NCBI GenBank assembly: GCA_016946835.1 | Contig: JACVTC010000022.1 | Span: 873,501 to 937,500, forward strand | DNA from: Neocallimastix lanati (nom. inval.) | Taxonomy: Eukaryota > Neocallimastigomycota > Neocallimastigomycetes > Neocallimastigales > Neocallimastigaceae | Direction of reading: 5' to 3' | Length of the DNA: 64,000 nt | Shown: piece after piece, positions 52,219-64,000 of the stretch | Numbering within the stretch: position 1 is the stretch's first letter | Layout: every line of letters begins with the position of its first letter | Made by a program: the position numbers and the translations under genes | Notes under the pieces: generated by a model | What the model was told of the DNA's origin: nothing | Seen by the model: only the letters and a program-made list of their open reading frames with translations | The model's database searches: none

Positions 52219-55200
52219 ATGAAGGAGTCTATATCAACATATTATTCTCCTCAGGCAAGTGAGTATAATATATATATATGATTTATAAATTCTATCAGTA
52301 ATTTTTTATATAAATTTTGAATGCAAAAATATTATAAAATTAAAAAAAAAAAAAAATTATATTTGAAATATTGATTTATACTCTTTTAGGAAATTTAAAT
52401 GAAAATGCTTTTATTTCTAATATCGGTGGGGTAAAAAGTGATTTAATAAATATTTTAGGAAGTCAACAAAGTCTTAAAAATATTAATAATAAAAATGGAA
52501 CTGAACAAAAATATAATACAAATCTAAATAATAATTATAACAGTAAAAATAAAATTAATAAAAATGATAAAGAAATACAAAAGAATAAGAAAGCTTTATC
52601 ATCAAATAATGAAGTTAAAAATGAAAATGAAAATGAACGAAGAGAAAATGATACATTATCTATTGAAATTATGAAAAATTACAAAGGCGTTTTTTCAGTT
52701 AATGATACTCTTGAAAGTTCATATCAAACAAGGGAATCAACAGATAATGGATTAAATTATTCAAATAATAAAGGGTCTAAAAAGAGTCTTAAAAATAGTA
52801 AAAGTAATAGTAAAGAAAGTGTTTTTGATAAACTTTTAGAAACAATTGATAATGAAGAAATAAAGGACAATAATATTATTTATGATAGCAGTAATACAAA
52901 TTTGGAAAATTTAAATTTAAATTCAAATAGAAATATTAATGGAATAAGTGGAAGTATAAATAATAATAATGATGCTGATTTAGATCATCCTATTGAAGGA
53001 ATTAAATCTGAAGATATGTATAATAATGATAATAATAATAATGAATATGATCAAATTGAAACTAGTGATGAAGATATTTGTGAACAGGATGTCATAATGG
53101 ATAGTGTCGGTAGAATTTTCATACCAGAATCTAATGAAGATCTTATTAATTCTTATACTAATGAAAAAAGATTAATTTTAAGTATTAAGGAAAATATTAA
53201 TAGAATGATATCCAACTTAAAAAGTAGAATGAGTCATAACACCTCCACTGTGGTCGACAATTCTCATTCAGTTATATCAATAATTGATAGCTATGAAAAA
53301 AGAAATATGACAAATTCTCAACAAGATTTTCTTCAAGATCCAGAAGAAATAGAAACATATTGGAGTAAATTCAAAAAATCAGTAAAAGAATATAAGGATG
53401 GTTTAAAGAATTCAAATAAATCTTTAAATGAGTCTGATACCAATGAGAATTATTCAAATGATGAAAATTCAGCCTTATTTGATGAATTACATAAAAGCTT
53501 CAATGAATTAGTAGCAAATATTCAAGAGAATAATATTGAAAAATTGAAAGATGATTTCATTAACAAATCAATTACTTCTATTAAAGTTTCATGTGAAAAT
53601 CTTAATCCATCTTTAGATAAATTAGATAGAGAAATTACTAGAGAATCTAATAATAGAAAAAATTCTCAAGATTATTATTTAAGTAAAGAAAATTCCAAAA
53701 ATTCATTAAATAAAGATAATCAGGCTTATAATAGTAGAAAATCATCAAGGAATTCATTAGATCATTCATCACAAAATCAAAATATGGTTAATAATAATAA
53801 TAATTTTATTAATAATGATTCACACATTTATAGTCAAGAACCGTTAAATAACTTTATTAATGATAATTCTCAAATATACAGTCAAGGTAATTTAAATAAT
53901 TTTGTTAAAAATGACTCCCACCTGTACAGTCAGGCTGGTTCAAATAACTGTATTAATAATAATCCACAAATGGATAATCAAATTAATAGGAATATTTGGA
54001 CAGAAAGCAGAGGAAATTCAAGAAATAATATGAATAAAAATAGTCGAGATAATAATGAGAAAGGTTCAAGAAATTCTTTAATAAATGGTAGCTATTTAAA
54101 AACAATATCTAATAGTAGTTCCAAAGATTCTATTCTAAGAAAAAGTAATAACGATTTTAGAAATAATAAAATAGAAATGTCTACTAATACTTTAAATGAA
54201 GTTTATCAAAAATATGGAGAGGATGACTCTAGGCATTCACTACAATCCAGAAATAGTAATTCAATAGTTACTTCAAATTATTCTAATTATGTTTCAAATA
54301 ATACTCTTAATGATGTTATTAAAGCATATGGTAAAGATTCAAGAAACAATCTGAGTGAAGGATCAAAATTAGACAGTGAAAGAATTTCAAGAATTTCATT
54401 AAATCGTAATAGTAAAGAAAATACCTATAATTTATCCAGTGATAATTTAAAATTATATACTCAAAATAATTCCAAAAATTCATTAAATGATAATTTACAA
54501 ATCAACAGCAGAGTGATTTCTAATAATTCTATTTATGATAATCAACAAATATTCACTCAAGGAAATTCTTATACTTCATTTAATAATTTAAAATCAAATA
54601 GTAGAGTAAATTCAAAAGTATCATTAAATAGTAATCCCCAAAAGTATGGTCATTCTAATGAAAATTTCATAACAGATCAACCAAGACAAATTCCAAATCA
54701 AGTAGAATCTACAGATAGATTAGATAGTTTCTTAGTGGGTTTAAAATCATTTATATCAGATGATAATAATTCTGATAATAAGAAAAATCATAATGTTTCC
54801 CAAAATATCATAAGTAATACTGGTAGTGATAATTCGATTAATAATTTAGATAATCAATCTTCAAGGAAAAGTTTAAATAATAATGAAGGAAAAAATAATA
54901 CTACTTCTAATAACCAAAAGGAAATACAAGAACCTGTATCCATTGAAATAATGAAAAACTATGTAAATGAAAATATTAACGGAGGTGTTAATAGTAATAG
55001 TGTTTTCAATGTACAAGAGGATGATGAAGTTTCAAAAGAATTTGATAGTATTATGAAAGAAATTATGAAAAATGATAAAGTCCAAGAACAAAATCATTCA
55101 AATGGTTCATCAATGAATTTAGAAAATAATCCTTCCTTAAGTAAAATCGTTATTTCAAGTATGACATCTTCTAATCCATGCCTTCATAGTGATATATATA

Positions 55201-56276
55201 ATAGTCAATTAGAACATTTAGATAGTTTAATTAAAAAATCAATTTCGGATATTATTGATGGTGATACAAAAGAAAATCTAGTAAAAACCGATTCATCAAA
55301 TTTATTATCTAATATACAAGGCGTAAATGATGATTTCAGAAATATTGGTGATACAAATGAAAACCTAGTAAATACTGATTCATCAAGTTTATTATCTAAT
55401 ATACAAGGCGTAAATGATGATTTCAGAAATATTGGTGATACAAAAGAAAATCTAGTAAAAACCGATTCATCAAATTTATTATCTAATATACAAGGCGTAA
55501 ATGATGATTTCAGAAATATTGGTGATACAAATGAAAACCTAGTAAATACTGATTCATCAAATTTATTATCTAATATACAAGGCGTAAATGAGGACTTCAG
55601 AAATATAAGTGAAACAAGTATAAATTTAGTAAATAATGACTCTCAGCTTTCATTTTCTAATAACACTAATAAAAATATGAATAATAAAACAGCAATGAAG
55701 TCAAAGATCCCTGTTAAATCAAAACACTATCAATATCAACAAAATGAGGCAGGAATTTCTAGCTTATTAGGAAATGACAATAAGAAACCACGATTTTCAC
55801 AAACTATTATTGATAATGAAAATATTCCATCAAAAATTCCAATTTATAAAAATCTATCGCCAGAGTATATACTAACACCTGATTATATTTATAGAAATAA
55901 CAATGACTATTACTATACAGGTTTTAAAAATAATGAAAGTAGTATTTATAGTGGTGATGACATCATAAATTCTAATAGAGATAGCAACATAATAAATGAT
56001 TCTAAATTATATAATCACAGAGAAAGTTTAATAAGTAATAGTAGTAGAAATCCTAGACGTAAATCCAAAAATCTTAATAATAATAATTTATTAAACAATC
56101 TACCAAGACTTCCTCGGGGCGCTTGTTCTTTATCAACTCAGGAACCCCCATACCCATCAAATAAAAAGCCTATTATCTTTTCAAAATATTACTTTAAAAA
56201 TAGAATACATCTTATAGCTAATGAAAATGGTATGTTTTATATCAAGGATGAAGAATATAATTTAAATGGAAGTTAA
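52219..56276 (+). CDS. Large Asn/Ser-rich low-complexity protein with internal repeats
   Basis: Exon 1 52219-52258 (GTGAGT donor) and exon 2 52390-56276; 3927 nt, 1308 aa. The short first exon is inferred from frame and splice sites; without it the second exon has no good start. I do not recognise the family. The chain is disordered, rich in Asn, Ser, Asp and Lys, with many N-S-R/K-x-S-L motifs that could be basophilic kinase sites. Two repeat arrays are visible: four 16-residue units (53808-53999, pattern N-D-S-x-I-Y-S-Q) and four 29-residue units (55260-55607). The last 60 residues are different in character (P-R-L-P-R-G, then P-P-Y-P-S-N-K-K-P, ending in aromatic-rich sequence) and may be the only ordered part. 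A scaffold role is a guess. Confidence 0.75.
53808..53999 (+). repeat. 48-bp (16-aa) tandem repeat, four units
   Basis: Units share N-D/N-S-x-x-Y-S-Q followed by L-N-N-F or a variant; the fourth is degenerate. Period 48 bp keeps the frame. Confidence 0.75.
55260..55607 (+). repeat. 87-bp (29-aa) tandem repeat, four units
   Basis: Copies begin at 55260, 55347, 55434 and 55521, each coding for G-D-T-K/N-E-N-L-V then S-S-N/S-L-L-S-N-I-Q-G-V-N. Copies 1 and 3 are nearly identical to each other, as are copies 2 and 4, so the array grew by doubling a two-unit block. A decayed fifth unit follows. Confidence 0.92.
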
Positions 56277-56409
56277 TGAATTAAGTCTTAATATTAAAAA
56301 TCTATTTTATTTGTACTATTTTTTTTTTTTTTCTTTTTTATTCTTGTTTATTTATTTGCTTTTATTTTTTATTTTTAAATTTTAAATTTCGATTTAATTT
56401 ATCTTATTT

Positions 56410-56498
56410 TATTTATTCTATTTTTATTTTTATTTTTATTTTTATTTTTATTTTTATTTTTATTTTTATTTTTATTTTTATTTTTATTTTTATTTTTA

Positions 56499-56529
<31 letters not shown>

Positions 56530-56565
56530 TTTATTTTTATTTTATTTTTATTTTTATTTTATTTT
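56410..56565 (+). repeat. (ATTTTT)n array
   Basis: About 25 T-rich hexamer or pentamer units on the plus strand, opposite in strand bias to the A-rich satellite that starts 125 bp later. Confidence 0.9.
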
Positions 56566-56689
56566 TTAATATTTTTTCCTTTTAAATTTATTTATTTATA
56601 TTATTCTTAATAAAAAATTTTTTTTTCTTTATTAATTTTTTAAAAATATTTCAAAAGAAAAGTATTCTTTTTTTTTTTTTAAGAAAAGA

Positions 56690-59100
56690 TAAAATAAAAT
56701 AAAATAAAATAAAAATAAAATAAAATAAAATAAAATAAAATAAAATAAAATAAAATAAAATAAAATAAAATAAAATAAAATAAAATAAAATAAAATAAAA
56801 TAAAATAAAATAAAATAAAATAAAATAAAATAAAATAAAATAAAATAAAATAAAATAAAATAAAATAAAATAAAATAAAATAAAATAAAATAAAATAAAA
56901 TAAAATAAAATAAAATAAAATAAAATAAAATAAAATAAAATAAAATAAAATAAATAAAATAAAATAAAATAAAATAAAATAAAATAAAATGAATAGTAGA
57001 ATATTAAATATAAAGTACAGATTGAATAAAATAAAATAAAATAAAATAAAATGAATAGTAGAATATTAAATATAAAGTACAGATTGAATAAAATAAAATA
57101 AAATAAAATAAAATAAAATAAAATAAAATAAAATAAAATAAAATAAAATAAAATAAAATAAAATGAATAGTAGAATATTAAATATAAAGTACAGATTGAA
57201 TAAAATAAAATAAAATAAAATAAAATAAAATAAAATAAAATAAAATAAAATAAAATAAAATAAAATAAAATAAAATAAAATAAATAGTAGAATATTAAAT
57301 ATAAAGTACAGATTGAATAAAATAAAATAAAATAAAATAAAATAAAATAAAATAAAATAAAATAAAATAAAATAAAATAAAATAAAATAAAATAAAATAA
57401 ATAGTAGAATATTAAATATAAAGTACAGATTGAATAAAATAAAATAAAATAAAATAAAATAAAATAAAATAAAATAAAATAAAATAAAATAAAATAAAAT
57501 AAAATAAAATAAAATAAAATAAAATAAAATAAAATAAAATAAATAGTAGAATATTAAATATAAAGTACAGATTGAATAAAATAAAATAAAATAAAATAAA
57601 ATAAAATAAAATAAAATAAAATAAAATAAAATAAAATAAAATAAAATAAAATAAATAGTAGAATATTAAATATAAAGTACAGATTGAATAAAATAAAATA
57701 AAATAAAATAAAATAAAATAAAATAAAATAAAATAAAATAAAATAAAATAAAATAAAATAAAATAAAATAAAATAAAATAAAATAAAATAAAATAAATAG
57801 TAGAATATTAAATATAAAGTACAGATTGAATAAAATAAAATAAATAAATAAAATAAAATAAAATAAAATAAAATAAAATAAATAAATAAAATAAAATAAA
57901 ATAAAATAAATAAAATAAAATAAAATAAAATAAAATAAAATAAAATAAAATAAAATAAAATAAAATAAAATAAAATAAAATAAAATAAAATAAAATAAAA
58001 TAAAATAAAATAAAATAAATAAAATAAAATAAAATAAAATAAAATAAAATAAAATAAAATAAAATAAAATAAAATAAAATAAAATAAAATAAAATAAAAT
58101 AAAATAAAATAAAATAAAATAAAATAAAATAAAATAAAATAAAATAAAATAAAATAAAATAAAATAAAATAAAATAAAATAAAATAAAATAAAATAAAAT
58201 AAAATAAAATAAAATAAAATAAAATAAAATAAAATAAAATAAAATAAAATAAAATAAAATAAAATAAAATAAAATAAAATAAAATAAAATAAAATAAAAT
58301 AAAATAAAATAAAATAAAATAAAATAAAATAAAATAAAATAAAATAAAATAAAATAAATAGTAGAAATATAAATATGAAGTACAGATTTAATAAAATAAA
58401 ATAAAATAAATAGTAGAATATTAAATATAAAGTACAGATTGAATAAAATAAAATAAAATAAAATAAAATAAAATAAAATAAAATAAAATAAAATAAAATA
58501 AAATAAAATAAAATAAAATAAAATAAAATAAAATAAAATAAAATAAAATAAAATAAAATAAAATAAAATAAAATAAAATAAAATAAAATAAAATAAAATA
58601 AAATAAAATAAAATAAAATAAAATAAAATAAAATAAAATAAAATAAAATAAAATAAAATAAAATAAAATAAATAGTAGAAATATAAATATGAAGTACAGA
58701 TTTAATAAAATAAAATAAAATAAATAGTAGAATATTAAATATAAAGTACAGATTGAATAAAATAAAATAAAATAAAATAAAATAAAATAAAATAAAATAA
58801 AATAAAATAAATAGTAGAAATATAAATATGAAGTACAGATTGAATAAAATAAAAATAAAATAAATAGTAGAAATATAAATATGAAGTACAGATTGAATAA
58901 AATAAAATAAAATAAAATAAATAGTAGAAATATAAATATGAAGTACAGATTGAATAAAATAAAATAAAATAAATAGTAGAAATATAAATATGAAGTACAG
59001 ATTGAATAAAATAAAATAAAATAAAATAAATAGTAGAAATATAAATATGAAGTACAGATTGAATAAAATAAAATAAAATAAATAAAATAAAATAAAAATA
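56690..59100 (+). repeat. AAAAT satellite with 17 regularly embedded 33-bp islands
   Basis: About 2.4 kb of AAAAT pentamers interrupted by an island that occurs in two forms: form A (AATAGTAGAATATTAAATAT then AAAGTACAGATTG), about ten copies, and form B (AATAGTAGAAATATAAATAT then GAAGTACAGATTG), about seven copies. Form A dominates on the left (56991 to 57797), mixed B-A pairs occur at 58356-58440 and 58671-58755, and B alone from 58810 to 59060, where spacing shrinks to 51-57 bp. The pentamer runs between islands vary from about 20 to more than 500 bp. Confidence 0.95.
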
Positions 59101-59390
59101 AATATTTATTTGATAAATATTTATTTGATAAATAAAATGAATAAGAAGAATATATATAATATATTTATATATATTATTAGTATGATACACATTTATATTC
59201 AAACTACATTGTAAAACTCTTTAAAATTATATATACTATACTAATATTATTGTTTAAAAATACTTTGGTTTATTTATTTTTATATAAATATAATAAATTA
59301 ATGATATAATTTAAATGATTTTACATTTAAAGGTTGTTATAATTCTTATTAAACATATATAGTAATAATTAAAAAAAAAAAAATTGAAAT

Positions 59391-60080
59391 TTATTTAACT
59401 AAAGGTCTGACATGATCTGTATCTGTAAATGACTGCTCTTGATATTTTCTAATTTCCTTCAAATATTGTGAAGATAACGAATTTGACATCATATCCGAAG
59501 CTTTTATTCTTTGTTTCTTCATTCTTCTATTTTCTTCTTCTTTTATTTTAGCTTCTCTTATCATTCTCTTTCTTCTTTTACCTCTTAATCTCTTTTTTTT
59601 ATAAAAAAAAAATAATAATAAAATAAAAAAATAATATAATTTTTTTTTTTAAAAAAAAAATTATGTTAATGATATTAAAATAATTAATTTATTGAATTAT
59701 ATATTTTGTTGATTTTTAAATTTATTAACTTACAATTGCTTCTTCCCATTCAAATTTTCTTTATTTTTTTTTTTAAAAAAATATATATTATAAAATATTA
59801 ATATATTTACTATTTTTAATATACTTTATATTAATTTTTAGATCTAAAAAACTTTTATAAAAATAAAAATGAATTACTTTTTCAAGGCTTCATTAGATTT
59901 TTTCTTTTCATCTTGCTCTTGTAGTAATTTGAATCTTTTTAAGAATGAACCATCATTTGAAAAAACGTTTAACTGTGAATTACTATTATTTAATGATTTT
60001 TTCTCTTTCGCTAATTTTTCTAATTTTTGATTTTCTTTAGTGGAAGTTTCATCATTTTTTTTTGTTGTATCTGATGACAT
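59391..60080 (-). CDS. TRIR/C19orf43-like small RNA-associated protein
   Basis: Exons (transcript order) 59878-60080, 59734-59758, 59391-59591; 429 nt, 142 aa. Two blocks match the animal family called TRIR or C19orf43 (described as a telomerase-RNA-interacting RNase): G-S-F-L-K-R-F-K in the middle and the C-terminal Y-L-K-E-I-R-K-Y ... R-P-L-V-K ending at the stop. The rest is Lys/Glu-rich with a basic stretch (K-R-R-K-R). The 25-nt middle exon codes for K-F-E-W-E-E-A-I. The C-terminal motif placed right at the end is the strongest evidence; the enzymatic role in this organism is not shown by the sequence. It is divergent from SEC10, with 828 bp between the two starts. Confidence 0.72.
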
Positions 60081-60908
60081 TATTTTATTAATCTATTTAA
60101 ATACAATTATTTAATAAAATTATTAATTTTCTATTTTTTTTAATTGATGATATATTATAATTTAAGAATTGTAAACATTCCATTTATATTAATGAAATAA
60201 AAAAAAATAATAATAATAAAAGAAAAAATGGGTGAGAACTTACATACAAACACCTCTATTTTTATATTAATAAATTTTATTTCTAAAATAATAAAATGAA
60301 AAATTCAAAAAGAAATAAAAAAAAAAAATTTTTTTAGTAATTAAAGTTAAATATATAAATTAAAAAGAACTAATAAAAAATTATAAGAAAATTAAAATTT
60401 TTATCTATTAAAATTTTTTTATAAATAAATAGTTATTCAGTATATTATTTTATTATTTTTCTATTTAAAAAAAAAAAAAGAAAAAAGAAAAAAATATATA
60501 AATTATAAAAAAAAAGGAAAAAGAAAAAAAAGTAATAATAAACAATATATATATATATAAATGGAAGTAAGAAAAAGAAATATCAGCAAAATATATATTT
60601 AAAATTAATATCATAAAGTTGAATGACAAAATAACAATATAAAAATATTATTTTATATTAAATATAAAGTAAAACATTTAAATAATTAGTATCTTGTTAT
60701 TTATCGAAAAATATTTACAATATAATAATATTATATATTTTGTTATAAATAATATTATATCTCTTTTGAAAAATTTATTTAAAATTTAATTCCTTTCAAT
60801 AAATATAATAATAATAATAATAATATAATAATAATAATAACAATAATAATAATAATAAAATAAATAATAAATAAATTAAAATATTAATTGAAAAACTTAA
60901 ATTCAGAA
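60081..60908. promoter_or_regulatory. Divergent promoter region between TRIR-like gene and SEC10
   Basis: Head-to-head genes share this 828-bp AT-rich spacer. It has A-rich and AAT-repeat runs (60800-60860) just before the SEC10 start. I see no specific factor site. Shared control of the two genes is possible only as inference from the layout. Confidence 0.45.
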
Positions 60909-63900
60909 ATGTCAAAAATTCAAAATTTTGGTGTTAACCCCAAAATAAAGCAACTGGTTAATATTGAAACATTTAAGGTATTAAATATATTTAAATATAT
61001 GTTTATATATATATATGCATTTTCTTTTATTTCTTAGAGATAATATTATTTATTATTTATATTTAAAAATAAAAATATTAATATAAATAAAATTTCTTTT
61101 ATTAAAAAATTCAAAATGTGTATAAATCATCTCTGGAATATAGAACGATTATTCAATAACAGATTTTATAGAACAAATTACCGAGGATCAAGTAATTCAA
61201 GCAAGAAAAGAAAATACAGGTTGATAATAAATTTTAAAATCATGTTTGTAATAGAAGTTTTTAATAATTTTATAATATTATATTTTAATAATTAAAAATA
61301 TTTATTAATTCATAATAAAGAATTTGAACCAAGGCAATTCATTAGAACTTTTGAAAATGCTATTGAAGAATTAGTAAAATTACAAGATGAAATTAGTGAA
61401 AATATATTAACTTTAGAAGATGAAGTTAGAAAAGGAGAAGAAACAAAAAAAAATAGAGCAAAAGAATTAAATACAGCTTTTGAAGTAATAGGAATTTAAA
61501 AATTATATATATATAAAATTTTTAATTATATATATATTTTTTAGTATGACATATTTTTAAATTTTTAAAATATAATAATCCAAATTATAGGATGTATTTA
61601 AAGCATTTGAAACATTAGAAAATAGAATTGGAGAAGTTGGAAATACAGCAATTCGTATTGGTATATATATATATATATATATTTCTGAGTGATATTTTTA
61701 ATAATAATTTATTGTTTATTTTTTTTTTAACATATCTAAATATTATTTTTAATTCAATTTATTAATTAAATAATAAAGGTGAACAATTAGAAAATATAGA
61801 TAAACAAAGAGATAGAACATGTGATTCAAAAGATATAATTCAATACTTTATGGAATTTAATGAAGGAAATTATGATAGAATTAATAAATTAGTTGAAGAA
61901 AATGACGAAGGAGAATATAATGTAAGAAAGAACTAATACCAATTACAATAAATAATAATAATAAAAAGCAAAAAGAAAAAAAGAGAAAAAAAGAAAGAAA
62001 GAAAAAAAAAAAGAAAGAAAGAAAAAAAAAAACTATTTTTAATTGTATATTAAAAACTTACATTATTATTATTAGGCTACAATAATTATTAGAAGGTTAA
62101 TAAATATTACAAATGAAGTTGATGCCCCTGGAGCAGAAAATGTATTATTAAATATTTAATAAAATAAATTTTAAGGCTATTAAAACATAAATAAAGATTT
62201 ATTTAATAATATATTATAAATTATTTTAATATTAGGCAAAAGGAAATATTGAGAAATACAGTGAAGAACTTGAAAAAAAAATTTTAGAAAAGTTTGATGC
62301 AGCATACAAAGAAGAAGATATAGAAAAAATGGCTGTATGTAAAGCTATATAAAATAAAATGTTATTTTAATAACAAAAGATTTAATTTTCTTTATTAGAC
62401 CTATAAACTTATTTATTTTAAAAATATACATATTTATTTTTATATTATTAAAAAAAAAAAAAAAAAAAAAAAAAGAAATATGCTAAATCATTAATGAATT
62501 TTAATGGAGGAAATTCTTGTATTCAAATGTACATTAATCAAAATAAGTTATTTTTAATCACGGCTAATCAAGATGATTTTGCATGTAAAGAAGAAGAGTA
62601 TGATAAAAAAATTCTATTATACTTAACATATGAAAATAAATAATAATAATTTATAATTGAATTTTATTATTTTGAATTAATTAATATTATATTGATATTA
62701 AATAACAAAAATACTAATTATAATAGCGATTGCGATATTACATATGTTAATCCTAAACTTTCAAAGTTATATGATGAAATTAGAAGTACTTGTAATGAAG
62801 AATGGGAAAAAACATCAAAAATATTTACAAATGCGTCATATGTTATGAAAATGTTTATACAAAGAATATTTGTTCAATCAGTAAGTATAAAGAAATTTAT
62901 AAATATATATTTAAGTAAGTGTAATTAAGATTTTATTAAATCATCTATTAAAACACTTATCATTTTAATTATTATTACTATTTTCAAGATTCAAATGTTT
63001 ATTGAAGGAATATTAAAGCAAGCAGAAAATGTTTCAGTAAGATTATACTTAAGGAATTTATACTCTTCTTATATAGCATCAAAAAAGTTGATCGAATCTA
63101 TACGGGATGATCTTTCAGAGCATTTACCAAATATTTATTCATATTTGGAAAGATATTTACAAGATATATTTATTCCATTTTTAAAGAATTATTTAGTTAA
63201 GGAAAAAAATTTTCTTATTGAATCATACAATAAAGAACTTGCTCCATTTTTAGCTTATCATGTATATTAATATTAAATTAAATTTTCTTATATATATATA
63301 TATTTGTATATGAAGGAATTATTTATGTATGTTTTATTTTATTCATTTTTTATTATATTTAAATTTTTTCATTATGTAACAGGAATATAGAAAAGAAAAT
63401 TTAAATAAAACTATGTTTACATGGGCTATTAATTCAATTGCATCTACAACAAACACAATAGCTGGTTCTCCTAGTTTGAATTCAACACAAGCGTATGCCA
63501 ATAGATTATTTGGAAATTTATTAGAACAAGGAAAAGTTTCATCTTCTAATACCAATTTAAATAGTACCAATCCAAATGGAGAACTTGTTAGTAGTACAGG
63601 TGTAATCTTTACAGAGGATTCTGGAAAACTTGAAACTTCCCTCTATATGAAATTACTTAAAATTCATTCAGAATCAATAATTAGATGTAATGAATTAAGT
63701 TTAATAAATGAATTGTAAGTATATAATATATATAAAATAAAATCAATAATATGAATTACCATTAATATTTTATTTAAAATATATAATTTTATTATATTTA
63801 TATATTAATAAAATAAAATAAAATAAATAATAATAAAGACCACATAATATAAATGAATTATTTGATATATTAATTGATTATTTAGGAAACAATTATATCG

Positions 63901-63916
63901 AAGTTGCCTTGGATGT
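60909..63916 (+). CDS. SEC10: Exocyst complex subunit Sec10 (EXOC5), 3' end outside window
   Basis: Sec10 is a subunit of the exocyst, which tethers secretory vesicles to the plasma membrane. Exons 60909-60977, 61144-61219, 61321-61484, 61591-61660, 61779-61921, 62076-62141, 62236-62334, 62476-62597, 62727-62880, 62989-63261, 63383-63714, 63839-63916; about 548 aa so far of a family length near 700-850. The N-terminal coiled coil contains the family blocks F-I-R-T-F-E, I-G-E-V-G-N-T-A-I-R-I-G-E-Q-L-E, Y-F-M-E-F-N, then A-K-S-L-M-N-F-N-G-G, F-I-Q-R-I-F-V-Q-S and Y-L-E-R-Y-L-Q-D-I-F. The last exon ends at a GTAAAA donor inside the G-N-N-Y-I-E-V-A-L-D block, after which the window closes in an AAT repeat intron. 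Twelve short exons in 3 kb make it the most intron-dense gene here. Confidence 0.93.
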
Positions 63917-63921
63917 GTAAA

Positions 63922-63925
<4 letters not shown>

Positions 63926-63990
<65 letters not shown>
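63926..63990 (+). repeat. (AAT)n microsatellite in the last visible SEC10 intron
   Basis: About 21 AAT units starting ten bases after the exon 12 donor. Confidence 0.9.
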
Positions 63991-63991
<1 letters not shown>

Positions 63992-64000
63992 TTTTACTCA

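Larger units (their letters stand above)
56277..59390. other. Convergent spacer filled by satellite DNA
   Basis: Between the 3' ends of the Asn/Ser-rich gene and the TRIR-like gene. It consists of a TTTTTA array, a short unique stretch (about 56565-56685), a 2.4-kb AAAAT satellite with islands, and AT-rich DNA from about 59105. No gene; the long minus-strand frame at 58735-59202 is only the satellite read in one frame. Confidence 0.8.

Noticed and set aside
56990..59060. CRISPR-like array (17 short repeats)
   Set aside because: The intervals are pure pentamer DNA of variable length, not unique spacers, and the genome is eukaryotic.
58735..59202. 155-aa hydrophobic minus-strand frame that looks like a membrane protein
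   Set aside because: It is the AAAAT satellite and its islands read as protein; the repeated I-Q-S-V-L-H-I-Y-I motif is just the island.

Overview
The window is nuclear DNA of an extremely A+T-rich, intron-dense eukaryote. It is most likely an anaerobic gut fungus (Neocallimastigomycota) or a close zoosporic relative. The reasons are the A+T content and homopolymer or pentamer runs in nearly every spacer, GT-AG introns in most genes, Asn-rich proteins, a fungal-type two-BIR Bir1, a Nab2-type poly(A)-binding protein, a DRC4/GAS8 axonemal protein (so the organism makes a motile flagellum), and a mitochondrial-family aconitase with no visible mitochondrial presequence, as established for cytosolic enzymes of Piromyces. 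The species call is inference.

Layout. 707-5039 (+): ten-exon WD40-repeat protein. 5798-8655 (-): seven-exon DRC4/GAS8. 10240-13586 (-): five-exon aconitase. 14725-16010 (-): seven-exon SNRNP27-like tri-snRNP protein. 16513-20876: Mutator-like DNA transposon with about 52-bp terminal inverted repeats and a 9-bp target duplication; it holds a decayed transposase and, on the other strand, an intact small secreted Cys-rich ORF. 22352-27655 (-): seven-exon BIR1, with both zinc-binding BIR sites complete once the splice sites are resolved. 28085-29030: scraps of higher-GC DNA with MULE-like termini.

29102-43629 is a nest of retroelements. The outer element has 218-bp Ty1/copia-type LTRs and a 5-bp target duplication but no recognisable gag-pol. 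It carries a broken ADP-ribosyltransferase gene and families of RNA-like hairpins with conserved loops and covarying stems. A complete young Ty3/gypsy chromovirus (33279-40227, 773-bp LTRs, GAATC target duplication, one 1627-aa ORF) sits inside it. A deleted second gypsy-type element lies near 32204-33100, just upstream of a tRNA-like sequence.

44141-46667 (-): six-exon Nab2/ZC3H14-like CCCH protein. 48430-51310: decayed coding sequence, including a coiled-coil pseudogene. 52219-56276 (+): 1308-aa Asn/Ser-rich protein with two internal repeat arrays. 56400-59105: pentanucleotide satellite with 17 copies of a roughly 33-bp island. 59391-60080 (-): TRIR/C19orf43-like small protein. 60909-63916 (+): the first twelve exons of exocyst SEC10, which runs off the window.

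The host genes are unrelated housekeeping genes (cilium, carbon metabolism, splicing, chromosome segregation, mRNA export, exocytosis) and do not form a pathway. The unusual content is in the mobile-element blocks, the structured non-coding repeats and the number of tiny exons. Exon boundaries were read by eye from GT-AG sites, continuity of frame and family motifs. For each complete spliced gene I checked that the summed exon length is a multiple of three.
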